DNA of 64,000 bases, taken from assembly GCA_031414695.1 (NCBI GenBank), contig JANNWG010000046.1, forward strand, positions 101,748 through 165,747. The letters are read 5' to 3'. The notes under the pieces were generated by a model that was not told where the DNA came from, ran no database searches, and saw nothing but the letters and a program-made list of their open reading frames with translations. Numbering within the stretch: the first letter of the stretch is position 1; each line of letters opens with the position of its first letter. Source of the stretch: UKL13-2 sp031414695 (lineage in GTDB: Bacteria > Pseudomonadota > Gammaproteobacteria > Burkholderiales > Usitatibacteraceae). The translations under genes and the position numbers were made by a program. This document shows, piece after piece, positions 1 to 7,938 of this stretch.

Positions 1-1096
1 TGGGAATTCGCTTCTTTAAGCGCTTTTTAGCAGCATATTCAACGACGTTCTCGCTTTCGGCGGCAAAGCCAACGCAGAATGGCGCGTCTTTTCTAGCGGA
101 AACGTTAGCGAGGATATCGACCGTTGGCACTAAGGTGATATTGATGCTGTCGCCTGACTTTTTCATTTTTTGCTTATGCGGCTCGGCGGGGGTGTAATCA
201 GCCACGGCTGCAACAGCGAAAAATAAGCTAACGTCGTCGATATTGTCATTAACTGCTGCCAACATCTCGGCAGCTGATATAAGGCGAATCGTTTTGACGC
301 CACCAGGTGAGGGCAATGCGGTAGGCCCTGATATAAGTGTGACGACTGCACCCGCATCGCGCAGCGCTTCGGCAATCGCATAGCCCATTTTGCCAGAGCT
401 GGCATTGGTAATGCCGCGAACAGGGTCAATGGATTCAAAAGTGGGACCCGCAGTAACGACGGCTTTCTTCAGCCATAAATGCTTGGAAACACCCGCTGAT
501 ATTGGCGTTTTACTATTTAAGGCAAGCGTCACCGCCTCAAAAATCTCCACTGGCTCCAACATGCGTCCCATCCCTGTTTCACCACAGGCTTGCTCGCCAG
601 CCGCTGGGCCTAAAATTGTAACGCCATCGTTGATAAGTGTAGCGACGTTGCGTTGGGTGGCGGGGTTATTCCACATTTCAGCATTCATCGCAGGTGCCAC
701 CAGCAACGGGCAGGTGGCGACATTGCGCGCTAAACACAGCGTGGACAATAAATCATCAGCCAGCCCACACGCAAGCTTGGCTAAAAAGTCGCCCGTAGCG
801 GGGGCGATCACGACTAAATCGGCATCGCGGGTTAGGGCAATGTGCGCCATATTGTTGGGCACATCAGCATCCCATAAATCGGTAAAAACTTTATTTCCAG
901 ATAATGCCTGCATCGTCACGGGCGTCACAAATTGCGTGGCGGATTTTGTCATCACCACTGTCACCGCAACACCGCTTTTGACGAGCAAGCGCGTGAGTTC
1001 AGCCGCCTTGTAAGCGGCAACCCCACCCGTGAGTCCAAGCACAATTCGCTTCGGTTGATTCGGTTTGCCGTCGTTAATATCGGTAGGTAAGTTCAT
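1..1096 (-). CDS. coaBC: Bifunctional phosphopantothenoylcysteine decarboxylase/synthetase CoaBC (3' end outside window)
   Basis: Coenzyme A biosynthesis: the N-terminal CoaC half decarboxylates phosphopantothenoylcysteine and the C-terminal CoaB half joins phosphopantothenate to cysteine using CTP. The frame opens with ATG at 1096 and runs off the left edge, giving 365 residues of a family usually about 400 long. The FMN-site segment GLTGGVAAYKAAEL lies near residues 21-34. The decarboxylase signatures PAMNAEMW and ACGETGMGRM (with the active cysteine) follow. The CoaB half shows ITNASSGKMGYAIAEAL and AAVADY. It is divergent from radC with a gap of about 48 bases. The missing C-terminus is a window-edge effect, not a truncation. 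Confidence 0.96.
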   Translation of the reverse strand, partial: MNLPTDINDGKPNQPKRIVLGLTGGVAAYKAAELTRLLVKSGVAVTVVMTKSATQFVTPVTMQALSGNKVFTDLWDADVPNNMAHIALTRDADLVVIAPATGDFLAKLACGLADDLLSTLCLARNVATCPLLVAPAMNAEMWNNPATQRNVATLINDGVTILGPAAGEQACGETGMGRMLEPVEIFEAVTLALNSKTPISAGVSKHLWLKKAVVTAGPTFESIDPVRGITNASSGKMGYAIAEALRDAGAVVTLISGPTALPSPGGVKTIRLISAAEMLAAVNDNIDDVSLFFAVAAVADYTPAEPHKQKMKKSGDSINITLVPTVDILANVSARKDAPFCVGFAAESENVVEYAAKKRLKKRIP

Positions 1097-1144
1097 AATG
1101 CGACATTCTACTTGAGCGCTCACCGTGAGCGAGGAAAATCACCC

Positions 1145-1831
1145 GTGTCGATTACAGATTGGCCACTAAACGAACGTCCACGCGAGCGCCTACTCGCCAA
1201 CGGGGCAGCGGCGCTATCAGACGCTGAGTTGCTCGCGATCTTTTTACGCGTCGGCGTCACCGGCAAAAGTGCGGTGGATTTAGCCCGTGAGCTGATTTCG
1301 ACTTTTGGCACACTCAATGGGCTTTTTGCCGCTTCCCCTGAAGCGCTGATGGCCGTACACGGCATGGGGGAAGCCAAATACGTGCAGCTGCAAGCGGTAT
1401 TAGAAATGGCAAAACGCGCACTCAGCGAAGAGATAAAACGCACTGACTCACTCAATAGCCCGCAAGCCGTGCGTGATTATTTAAAGATGACATTAGCGCG
1501 CCTGCCTCATGAAGTCTTCATCGCGGTATTTCTCACGGTGCAACATCGGGTGATTGCGGTTGAAGAGCTATTTCGCGGCTCGTTGACGCAAACCTCCGTC
1601 TATCCGCGTGAAATCGTCAAGCGAGCGCTCGCTCACAATGCAGGCTCTGTCATTTTCGCGCACAATCATCCATCAGGCGACGCCACTCCCAGCCAAGCCG
1701 ATCAAACGTTAACCAAAGTGCTTGCCGAAGCATTGGCTTTAATTGACGTGCATGTCATTGACCATTTCATTGTTGCCGCAGGGTCAACCGTCTCATTTGC
1801 TGAGCATGGTTTGATACGCGGGTTACGCTAA
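1145..1831 (+). CDS. radC: RadC-family JAMM/MPN domain protein
   Basis: Member of the RadC (DUF2466) family: an N-terminal helix-hairpin-helix region followed by a JAMM metalloprotease-like domain. Its cellular role is unsettled; the old DNA-repair assignment is doubtful. The metal-site motif HNHPSGDATPS is intact near the C-terminus. I chose the GTG at 1145 because VSITDWPLNERPRERLL matches where RadC proteins normally begin and a GAGCGAGGA ribosome-binding stretch lies just upstream. A TTG at 1112 would add 11 residues unlike the family. The resulting 228 residues match the usual length. It lies between coaBC and rpmB-rpmG, an arrangement common in beta- and gammaproteobacteria. Confidence 0.93.
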   Translation: MSITDWPLNERPRERLLANGAAALSDAELLAIFLRVGVTGKSAVDLARELISTFGTLNGLFAASPEALMAVHGMGEAKYVQLQAVLEMAKRALSEEIKRTDSLNSPQAVRDYLKMTLARLPHEVFIAVFLTVQHRVIAVEELFRGSLTQTSVYPREIVKRALAHNAGSVIFAHNHPSGDATPSQADQTLTKVLAEALALIDVHVIDHFIVAAGSTVSFAEHGLIRGLR

Positions 1832-1861
1832 GCAACACGGCATTGAAATGAAAATGAAACG

Positions 1862-1890
1862 TTGCGGTAAGTGCTTGGTTTGGTTATAAT
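1862..1890 (+). promoter_or_regulatory. Probable sigma-70 promoter of rpmB-rpmG
   Basis: A perfect TATAAT at 1885-1890 lies 17 bases downstream of TTGCGG at 1862-1867. It is between radC and rpmB and about 110 bases before the L28 start. Spacing and the -10 box are ideal; the -35 matches only in TTG. The long leader could carry regulation, but I see no clear structure in it. Confidence 0.55.
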
Positions 1891-2002
1891 TTTGGGCTTC
1901 GTTGGCGGTTCGTGATGCCTTTGAAGAAATGATCAAAAATTAATGGAATCGGTAACGTCGATCCGCGTTTTTAACCGCAGCAAAGAATAAGTGAGGTGCC
2001 AG

Positions 2003-2239
2003 ATGGCACGAGTTTGCGCAGTAACGGGCAAGAAGCCCATGGTTGGGAATAACGTTTCCCACGCCAACAACAAGACCAAGCGTCGATTTCTGCCTAATTT
2101 GCAGAACCGTCGTTTTTGGGTTGAATCAGAAAACCGTTGGGTGCGTCTGCGCCTAACCACTGCTGGCCTGCGTACCATCGACAAAAACGGCATTGATGCC
2201 GTATTAGCCGATATCCGCGCCAGCGGCATTAAAGTCTAA
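2003..2239 (+). CDS. rpmB: 50S ribosomal protein L28
   Basis: Large-subunit ribosomal protein L28, 78 residues, the usual proteobacterial length. The start MARVCAVTGKKPMVGNNVSH and the central RRFLPNLQNRRFWVESENRW are family hallmarks. The ATG at 2003 follows GAGGTG at 1993-1998. An upstream in-frame codon at 1991 would add four residues before the conserved start and is not needed. It is followed after 11 bases by rpmG, the normal bicistronic arrangement. Confidence 0.98.
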   Translation: MARVCAVTGKKPMVGNNVSHANNKTKRRFLPNLQNRRFWVESENRWVRLRLTTAGLRTIDKNGIDAVLADIRASGIKV

Positions 2240-2250
2240 GGAGAGCGACC

Positions 2251-2418
2251 ATGGCTAAAGGTGGACGCGAGAAAATTAAATTGGAATCGACTGCAGGTAC
2301 GGGTCACTTCTACACAACCAGCAAAAACAAGCGTACAACGCCTGAAAAATTGGAATTCATGAAATATGATCCAAAGGCGCGTAAGCATGTGAACTACAAA
2401 GAAACGAAGTTGAAGTAA
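2251..2418 (+). CDS. rpmG: 50S ribosomal protein L33
   Basis: Large-subunit ribosomal protein L33, 55 residues starting MAKGGREKIKLEST. It has an AAGGAG ribosome-binding site ending about seven bases before the ATG. The sequence has no cysteine pairs, so it is the zinc-independent (C-minus) form, as in most proteobacteria. It is co-transcribed with rpmB and ends just before a strong intrinsic terminator. Confidence 0.97.
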   Translation: MAKGGREKIKLESTAGTGHFYTTSKNKRTTPEKLEFMKYDPKARKHVNYKETKLK

Positions 2419-2450
2419 CAGTTTCTTTTGTAAGTTGATCCGAAAAATAA

Positions 2451-2480
2451 AAAACCCGCTTAATGGCGGGTTTTTATTTT
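2451..2480 (+). terminator. Intrinsic terminator of rpmB-rpmG
   Basis: AAAACCCGC and its complement GCGGGTTTT flank a six-base loop, and the second arm runs into a T-rich tract. It lies about 30 bases after the rpmG stop. Confidence 0.9.
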
Positions 2481-2500
2481 GTAAAAACAGCTTTATTTAC

Positions 2501-2546
2501 GCGCTTTTTCAAGTATTTTTGCTCTAAAACACGCACCAATACTAGA
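2501..2546 (-). repeat. Dispersed intergenic element, copy 1
   Basis: This stretch resembles the reverse complement of sequences at 25198-25258 and 62916-62975. Shared blocks are CAAG-ATTT-TGCTC-AAA followed by C-CCAATA. It sits just after the rpmG terminator and ends at the ychF stop. This is the most diverged of the three copies. Its function is unknown. Confidence 0.45.
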
Positions 2547-2548
2547 CT

Positions 2549-3634
2549 TTACACATTAAACCTAAAGTGCATCACATCGCCGTCCTTGACGATGTATTCC
2601 TTACCTTCAAGCCGCATCTTGCCTGCTTCTTTGCATTTGGCTTCGCCGCCGAGCGTGACGAAATCATTGAATGCAATCACTTCGGCGCGGATGAAGCCTT
2701 TTTCGAAGTCGGTGTGAATCACACCTGCAGCTTGCGGCGCAGTGGAGCCTTTGTGAACCGTCCAAGCACGGACTTCTTTGACTCCGGCAGTAAAGTAGGT
2801 TTCGAGCCCGAGCAACGTGTAGGCGGCGCGAATCATTCGTGACAAGCCTGGCTCTTTCATACCGATATCTTCTAAAAATACTTGCTTGTCTTCCTCAGAC
2901 AACTCAGCGATTTCCGCTTCAATCTTCGCGCAGATGGCAACGACGGGTGCACCCTCTTTGGCGGCGTGTTCACGTACGCGGTCGAGCAGGGGATTATTTT
3001 CAAAACCGCCTTCGATAACGTTTGCTACGTACAGCACCGGCTTGGCGGTGAGCAGTGATAGTTGTTTGATGAGTAGCAATTCATCTGCGTCATAGCCCAT
3101 CGCGCGCACGGGAATGGCTTGATCGAGCTTCTTCATCATTGGCTCTAAGATAGCGACTAACTTAATCGCTTCTTTATCGCCAGCGCGGGAATTTTTTTGT
3201 GCTTTGTGCAACGCTTTTTCGACTGACTGCATATCGGCTAGTGCCAACTCAGTATCAATGACGGCGATATCAGAGAGCGGATCCACGCGGCCAGCGACGT
3301 GAATCACATTCGGGTCATCAAAGCAGCGCACCACATGTGAGATCGCATCGGTCTCGCGGATGGTGGCTAAAAATTGATTGCCGAGCCCTTCGCCCTTTGA
3401 TGCGCCAGCAACTAAGCCCGCGATATCAACGAACTCCACAATCGCGGGCACGACGCGCTCGGGCTTCACAATGGCCGACAATTGATCTTGGCGCGGGTCG
3501 GGCACTTCAACGATGCCGATGTTTGGCTCGATGGTGCAAAACGGATAATTTTCCGCGGCAATACCCGCCTTGGTGAGCGCATTAAAGGTGGTCGATTTAC
3601 CGACGTTAGGGAGGCCGACGATTCCGCATTTCAT
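2549..3634 (-). CDS. ychF: Redox-regulated ATPase YchF (OLA1 family)
   Basis: Obg-related P-loop protein that prefers ATP over GTP; it binds ribosomes and has been linked to stress and redox control. The 361 residues match the family. The P-loop GLPNVGKST is at residues 7-15, followed by NYPFCTIEPNIG and a central coiled coil. The C-terminal TGS-like segment begins at TYFTAGVKEVRAWT. It follows pth on the same strand, a widely conserved neighbourhood that includes rplY and prs. Confidence 0.96.
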   Translation of the reverse strand: MKCGIVGLPNVGKSTTFNALTKAGIAAENYPFCTIEPNIGIVEVPDPRQDQLSAIVKPERVVPAIVEFVDIAGLVAGASKGEGLGNQFLATIRETDAISHVVRCFDDPNVIHVAGRVDPLSDIAVIDTELALADMQSVEKALHKAQKNSRAGDKEAIKLVAILEPMMKKLDQAIPVRAMGYDADELLLIKQLSLLTAKPVLYVANVIEGGFENNPLLDRVREHAAKEGAPVVAICAKIEAEIAELSEEDKQVFLEDIGMKEPGLSRMIRAAYTLLGLETYFTAGVKEVRAWTVHKGSTAPQAAGVIHTDFEKGFIRAEVIAFNDFVTLGGEAKCKEAGKMRLEGKEYIVKDGDVMHFRFNV

Positions 3635-3694
3635 TTTTGATATCCGTTTATTTCGTTAAGGTTAAATATTTTGTTACGGCTCAGTGCAAATTCT

Positions 3695-3715
3695 GGTGAA
3701 CGGTGAAGGGTGAAC
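3695..3715. repeat. Three degenerate heptamer repeats (GGTGAAC type)
   Basis: GGTGAAC, GGTGAAG and GGTGAAC lie in direct tandem between ychF and pth. The reverse-complement heptamers GTTCACA and GTTCACG follow at 3746-3759, so the two blocks could also pair across the pth stop codon. Confidence 0.6.
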
Positions 3716-3753
3716 AAAACCGTGCCGTCCCTAAAATTGTTTTTGTTCACAGT

Positions 3754-4374
3754 TCACGTTTTTTTCGTATGCAATTTCAACATCGCCGTTTCCATGTCGC
3801 CTTTGGCAATGTCAGGCCAGCAGTCAAGTGTACGTTTCATTGCGTCATCAATCGCACGACCTTCGTCTGCACTGGGTCGATGCAACACATAGTCCACCAC
3901 TTCTGGGCGATCCATGCTGCCGCTTGTTTTACCTGCTAATTCTCTTGGATGACCAATGCCAATGCGCAATCGCCAAAAATCTTTGGTACCCAAGTGGCTC
4001 ACAATATCTTTAATGCCATTACTGCCCGCCGCGCCGCCGATTTTCATTTTGACTTGGCCTGCAGGCAAATCCATTTCATCATGCGCGACTAAAATTTCGG
4101 CTGGTGTGATTTGATAAAACTTGGCAATTGCCCCTACTGCGCGACCTGATAAATTCATGAATGTGGTGGGCTTTAACAACCACACTGCACTTGCGCCGCC
4201 TGAGCCACCCGCCTTTGCCACTTCACCGTGAAACTTAGTTTCCTTACTGAAGGAAGCGCCCATTTCACGCGCAAGCAAATCCACAAACCAAAAGCCAGCA
4301 TTGTGACGAGTATCTTGATATTCACGGCCTGGATTACCTAGGCCGACGATGAGTTTGATGGGGGGGTTAGTCAC
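3754..4374 (-). CDS. pth: Peptidyl-tRNA hydrolase
   Basis: Hydrolyses the ester bond of peptidyl-tRNA released from stalled ribosomes, recycling tRNA. It has 206 residues, slightly above the usual ~195. Conserved features in order: GLGNPGREYQDTRHNAGFWF with the catalytic histidine, KPTTFMNLSG, VAHDEMDLPAG and the GLG-type segment GGAAGSNGIKDI. The start codon is GTG at 4374; no ATG is available in frame. It lies in the conserved prs-rplY-pth-ychF order, all on the minus strand, with about 270 bases to rplY. Confidence 0.95.
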   Translation of the reverse strand: MTNPPIKLIVGLGNPGREYQDTRHNAGFWFVDLLAREMGASFSKETKFHGEVAKAGGSGGASAVWLLKPTTFMNLSGRAVGAIAKFYQITPAEILVAHDEMDLPAGQVKMKIGGAAGSNGIKDIVSHLGTKDFWRLRIGIGHPRELAGKTSGSMDRPEVVDYVLHRPSADEGRAIDDAMKRTLDCWPDIAKGDMETAMLKLHTKKT

Positions 4375-4411
4375 GATGGTAGTAATTGGCTTGTGTGTTG
4401 AGCTGCATCAA

Positions 4412-4440
4412 TGTCCTTCGACAGGCTCAGGACGAACGGT
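4412..4440. repeat. REP-like palindromic sequence
   Basis: GTCCTTCGACAGGCTCAGGAC followed by GAACGG is an imperfect palindrome (GTCCT...AGGAC). This type of short intergenic repeat is known from many proteobacterial genomes. One copy lies between pth and rplY. Confidence 0.55.
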
Positions 4441-4577
4441 GAAAATATAACCAGAAGTATCAAAACAGAATAAAACACCTGGTTCATCTCGGTTTTTCAA
4501 TCAACAACTGTGTGGCTTCGCCACCAGTTTTTACTGACTAAGCCGGTCAAAAGTAGGCTTTCACTTTTGCCCGTTGT

Positions 4578-4615
4578 ATAAAAAATGCCCGCACCCCAAG
4601 GGGAAGCGGGCATTT
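4578..4615 (-). terminator. Intrinsic terminator of rplY
   Basis: Ten-base arms (4583-4592 and 4606-4615, AAATGCCCGC paired with GCGGGCATTT) are followed on the minus strand by a run of T. It lies about 26 bases after the rplY stop. Confidence 0.9.
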
Positions 4616-4640
4616 CAGTATGCAACGCGACAAGTTAGGG

Positions 4641-5315
4641 TTATTTTTTCTTGTCGTCTTTCTTGGGAGCCTCCTCCTCTTTAGCCTTTTGGTTCGATGC
4701 AGGTACATCACCAGCGGCAACTGCGGCGGCTTCTTCAGAGGCCACAGCACGCGGGATAATGATGGTCGCAACCGACTTATCTTCTTTACGATGTAGGGCG
4801 ATAGACTCAACACCCTTTGGCATCTTCAAATTCGAGATGTGGATGGTGTGACCAGCCGCTAAATCTTTCAAATCCACTTCGATGAATTCTGGCAAATCGT
4901 TTGGCAGGCATGAAATATTGAGCTCATTCAACACATGCGAGACGATACCGCCAGATTGTTTTACGCCAGGGGCGATGTCTGCATTGATGAAGTGCAATGG
5001 CACTTTCATGTGGATTTTCTTATTCGCATCTACGCGCTGAAAATCAATGTGCAAAACGATTTGCTTCCATGCGTGCATTTGCACATCACGTAACAACACT
5101 TGCTCTGTTTTACCATCAAGCTCTAAGTCGAGAATAGAAGCGTGGAAAGCTTCTAAACGTAGTTTGTGATAAATATCGTTGTGATCAATTTCAATCACAG
5201 TAGCGTCTTTACCCGCACCGTAAACGATACCGGGGACTTTATCCGCACGACGAAGGCGGCGGCTCGCACCCGTACCTTGAACGCCACGCGTTGCTGCTTT
5301 TAATATAATTTTCAT
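4641..5315 (-). CDS. rplY: 50S ribosomal protein L25/general stress protein Ctc
   Basis: Binds 5S rRNA in the large subunit. At 224 residues it is the long (TL5/Ctc) form: an N-terminal L25 domain (GTGASRRLRRADKVPGIVYG near residues 15-34), a C-terminal beta domain to about residue 190, and a charged alanine/lysine tail ending KKDDKKK. The gene lies between prs and pth, as is usual in betaproteobacteria. A hairpin leader and a probable prs terminator separate it from prs. Confidence 0.96.
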   Translation of the reverse strand: MKIILKAATRGVQGTGASRRLRRADKVPGIVYGAGKDATVIEIDHNDIYHKLRLEAFHASILDLELDGKTEQVLLRDVQMHAWKQIVLHIDFQRVDANKKIHMKVPLHFINADIAPGVKQSGGIVSHVLNELNISCLPNDLPEFIEVDLKDLAAGHTIHISNLKMPKGVESIALHRKEDKSVATIIIPRAVASEEAAAVAAGDVPASNQKAKEEEAPKKDDKKK

Positions 5316-5332
5316 GATGAAACTCCAAAGTT

Positions 5333-5358
5333 AAAACCATTCGCGACCAAATGGTTTT
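5333..5358 (-). promoter_or_regulatory. Hairpin in the rplY leader
   Basis: AAAACCATT at 5333-5341 and AATGGTTTT at 5350-5358 are perfect complements separated by eight bases. They lie about 18 bases upstream of the rplY start codon. The hairpin could tune rplY translation; this is inference only. Confidence 0.4.
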
Positions 5359-5362
5359 GTTG

Positions 5363-5388
5363 CAAAAACAGATCGGTCTTTTGATCTG
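5363..5388 (-). terminator. Weak intrinsic terminator after prs
   Basis: On the minus strand CAGATC, an eight-base loop and GATCTG are followed by TTTTTG. It lies nine bases after the prs stop. The short stem suggests partial readthrough into rplY. Confidence 0.5.
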
Positions 5389-5396
5389 CTGTAAAT

Positions 5397-6347
5397 CTAT
5401 TCTGTAAATAGTGAGCTGACTGATTCACCTTCTGCGATGCGCCTGATTGTCTCAGCGAGTAGCTCTGCTGTGCCAATTTGCCGAATTTTCTTACACGCGA
5501 TTGCTTCCGGCTTTAATGGAATCGTGTCAGTCACCACCAATTCATCAATCACGGATGCTTCTAATCGATCAATTGCTGGCCCCGACAATACCGGGTGCGT
5601 ACAGTACGCCACTACACGTGCGGCGCCACGCTCTTTTAAAGCTTTTGCTGCCTCGGTTAACGTGCCTGCTGTGTCCACAATATCATCCATGATGAGGCAT
5701 GTGTGTCCACTCACGTCACCAATGATATTCATCACCATCGAAACATTTGCTCGTGGCCGACGCTTATCAATAATGGCTAATTCGGCATCAAGCTGCTTGG
5801 CGATTGCCCTTGCACGAACCACACCGCCTACGTCAGGCGAAACGACTATTAAATTCTGGTAATCATGTTTCCACACGTCACCCAACAAAATCGGTGTTGC
5901 ATAAATATTATCCACGGGAATATCAAAAAACCCTTGGATTTGGTCCGCGTGTAAATCCATCGTTAACACGCGATCCACTCCTGCACCAGTCAGCATATTG
6001 GCGACCACTTTGGCCGAGATCGCCACACGCGCGGAACGCGGGCGACGGTCTTGGCGTGCGTAGCCAAAATACGGAATCACGGCGGTAATCCGTGATGCAC
6101 TCGACCGTTTTAACGCGTCGGCCATGACCATGATTTCCATCAAATTGTCATTGGTCGGCGCACAAGTCGATTGCAAAATGTAGGCGTCTTTACCGCGCAC
6201 ATTTTCCAAAATTTCTACCATGACCTCGCCATCGCTAAATTGAGCGACTTTGGCGCGGCCTAGTTGCGTCCCTAATAGTTTCGCGGTTTCCCGCGCAAGT
6301 TTTGGGTTCGCACTACCGGCGAATACACTTAAATTATCAAATACCAC
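5397..6347 (-). CDS. prs: Ribose-phosphate pyrophosphokinase (PRPP synthase)
   Basis: Makes phosphoribosyl pyrophosphate from ribose 5-phosphate and ATP, feeding nucleotide, histidine and tryptophan synthesis. The 316 residues match the class I enzyme. Visible motifs are FSDGEVMVEI, YFGYARQDRRPR (ATP-binding loop), TMDLHADQIQGFF and the PRPP loop DDIVDTAGT. The start is a GTG at 6347 preceded by GAGGCG; no in-frame ATG is nearby. tRNA-Gln and ispE lie immediately upstream on the same strand. Confidence 0.97.
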   Translation of the reverse strand: MVFDNLSVFAGSANPKLARETAKLLGTQLGRAKVAQFSDGEVMVEILENVRGKDAYILQSTCAPTNDNLMEIMVMADALKRSSASRITAVIPYFGYARQDRRPRSARVAISAKVVANMLTGAGVDRVLTMDLHADQIQGFFDIPVDNIYATPILLGDVWKHDYQNLIVVSPDVGGVVRARAIAKQLDAELAIIDKRRPRANVSMVMNIIGDVSGHTCLIMDDIVDTAGTLTEAAKALKERGAARVVAYCTHPVLSGPAIDRLEASVIDELVVTDTIPLKPEAIACKKIRQIGTAELLAETIRRIAEGESVSSLFTE

Positions 6348-6437
6348 TGCAGCGCCTCATTCTCACGGTTGGAATAAGCAACTACGCATGTTGCTGCCGA
6401 GCGAACCATTCAGTCACAGGGCAACAACATACTCATT

Positions 6438-6512
6438 TGGCTGGGGAGGTAGGGATCGAACCTACGAATGCCGGAATCAAAATCCGGTGCCTTACCACTT
6501 GGCGACTCCCCA
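6438..6512 (-). tRNA. tRNA-Gln (anticodon UUG)
   Basis: The minus strand folds as a standard cloverleaf: acceptor arms TGGGGAG and CTCCCCA, a seven-base anticodon loop TTTTGAT containing TTG, a T arm with GGTTCGATCC, and an encoded CCA end. It sits between ispE and prs, a conserved position. Confidence 0.97.
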
Positions 6513-6518
6513 TCATTC

Positions 6519-7412
6519 TTACGAGAGCATTGGGTGTTTACCCAATCCTCTTGCAACAAATCCGGTGTTTTTCGGCGAAAGTTGTTGAAAAGCGTCGAGA
6601 GCATTACGCGCATCTTGCTCGGTTGCAAAGGCAGCAAAGTGGCCAGCCCCTGAACCTGTCATCCGCGTGCCAAATAATGACTTATTTGATACTTGAGACA
6701 ACGCTTGAAAACTTGCAGCAACGCTTGGAAACGCTTTCAAAACAACCGCTTGCAAATCATTTTGATAATTTGAAAGGATGGCCGCCGAAAAGTCCGCTAT
6801 TTTGACGGGTAAGCTCGCTCTTGTCAAATCTGGATGATTAAACACATATGGCGTTGGCACGTGAACATCCGGTGTGGCAATGACGTACCACCATTTAGAC
6901 ACAACGGCGGGAGTGAGCACTTCTCCCACGCCTTCGGCAAAGGCTGATTGACCAAATACAAAAAATGGCACGTCCGCACCCAGCTTCAAGCCTATCGCGC
7001 GTAATGCATCGGACGAATATTCACAATGCCATAATTTGTTGAGCGCCATCAATACGGTCGCAGCATCGGAGCTACCGCCGCCTAAGCCAGCGCCCATTGG
7101 GGTTAATTTTGAAACCGTAATGTCCGCGCCTAGCGGGCAGTTTGAAGCACTTTTCAGCGCAAAGGCCGACCGAATGGCGAGATCTGTCTCTTCTGGCACA
7201 TTTGGCACATCATTGGCGCGGCAAATCTTGCCATCGTCGCGCACGCGAATCGTGATCGTATCGCCGTAATCCAGCAGCACAAATAATGATTGCAGCAGAT
7301 GATAGCCATCTGCACGGCGACCATTAACGTGCAGAAAGAGGTTGAGCTTGGCGGGTGCAAAAAAGGTGTGTTCCAGCATGTCTGAATTGTTAAGGGATAC
7401 GAAATTCATCAA
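6519..7412 (-). CDS. ispE: 4-diphosphocytidyl-2-C-methyl-D-erythritol kinase
   Basis: GHMP kinase of the MEP isoprenoid pathway. PAKLNLFLHV lies near residues 20-29 and the glycine-rich ATP motif PMGAGLGGGSSDAA near the middle. The C-terminal TGSGAGHFAAF corresponds to GHMP motif 3. The frame opens at 7412 and overlaps the lolB end by 23 bases. A second ATG at 7379 (MLEHTFFAPAKLN) gives a protein closer to the usual start and no overlap, and may be the true start. The tRNA-Gln gene follows within seven bases, so it is probably cut from the same transcript. Confidence 0.95.
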   Translation of the reverse strand: MMNFVSLNNSDMLEHTFFAPAKLNLFLHVNGRRADGYHLLQSLFVLLDYGDTITIRVRDDGKICRANDVPNVPEETDLAIRSAFALKSASNCPLGADITVSKLTPMGAGLGGGSSDAATVLMALNKLWHCEYSSDALRAIGLKLGADVPFFVFGQSAFAEGVGEVLTPAVVSKWWYVIATPDVHVPTPYVFNHPDLTRASLPVKIADFSAAILSNYQNDLQAVVLKAFPSVAASFQALSQVSNKSLFGTRMTGSGAGHFAAFATEQDARNALDAFQQLSPKNTGFVARGLGKHPMLS

Positions 7413-7938
7413 TAACTACCCTGACAACCGTGTCTCCAGCAATGGCTGTAATACGGCTAGCGACACGTGCACCATCAATCACCCGAAATCTTTCCGCTTC
7501 TACTGTCCAAGGCGGTGCATTGCCGCTTTCCGGAAATACCGCAAAATTAGTGGCGTTTTTAAGGTCGATACCTTGCACCCAGCGCGCCAGCATGGCGGTA
7601 TCGAGCCTGACGCCCAGCGCCGAAGCGGTAATATCGCCTACTGTCGCTGCTGTTTGTGTACCTGACGCATTTTTTACCATAGCCCCGTCACGGGTTGCCG
7701 TAATTTCTGCGACTTGCGCGCCGAATGGGGTAAAAATTTTAATCACTTCATCGGGTGGCGAGCGCGTCCAATCGAGCTTAATCGTGTCTAGTTTTTCGCC
7801 TACGCGCACACTTACGCGCGCAGTTAAGCTGAAACGCTCGGCATAGGCATGCGTGCTGTCAGCAATGTCAGTGGGAGGCGGCGTTACACAGGCCGTGAGC
7901 ACTAACAACACTATCAACAGCGCCAACCTACTTTGCAT
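7390..7938 (-). CDS. lolB: Outer-membrane lipoprotein LolB
   Basis: Receptor that takes lipoproteins from periplasmic LolA and inserts them in the outer membrane. It has 182 residues, with a lipoprotein signal (MQSRLALLIVLLVLTAC) whose lipobox ends at Cys17. A single beta-sheet domain follows, with family-like segments near SLTARVSVRVGEK and TPFGAQVAEIT. It overlaps the upstream TPR gene by 11 bases and the downstream ispE frame. Divergence among LolB proteins is high, so position next to ispE adds weight. Confidence 0.88.
   Translation of the reverse strand: MQSRLALLIVLLVLTACVTPPPTDIADSTHAYAERFSLTARVSVRVGEKLDTIKLDWTRSPPDEVIKIFTPFGAQVAEITATRDGAMVKNASGTQTAATVGDITASALGVRLDTAMLARWVQGIDLKNATNFAVFPESGNAPPWTVEAERFRVIDGARVASRITAIAGDTVVRVVIDEFRIP

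Noticed and set aside
390..1013. 207-codon open frame on the plus strand
   Set aside because: Exactly antisense to coaBC, whose motifs are complete; coding bias explains the open frame.
6250..6805. Open frames across the tRNA-Gln gene
   Set aside because: They run antisense to prs, tRNA-Gln and ispE and have no ribosome-binding site.
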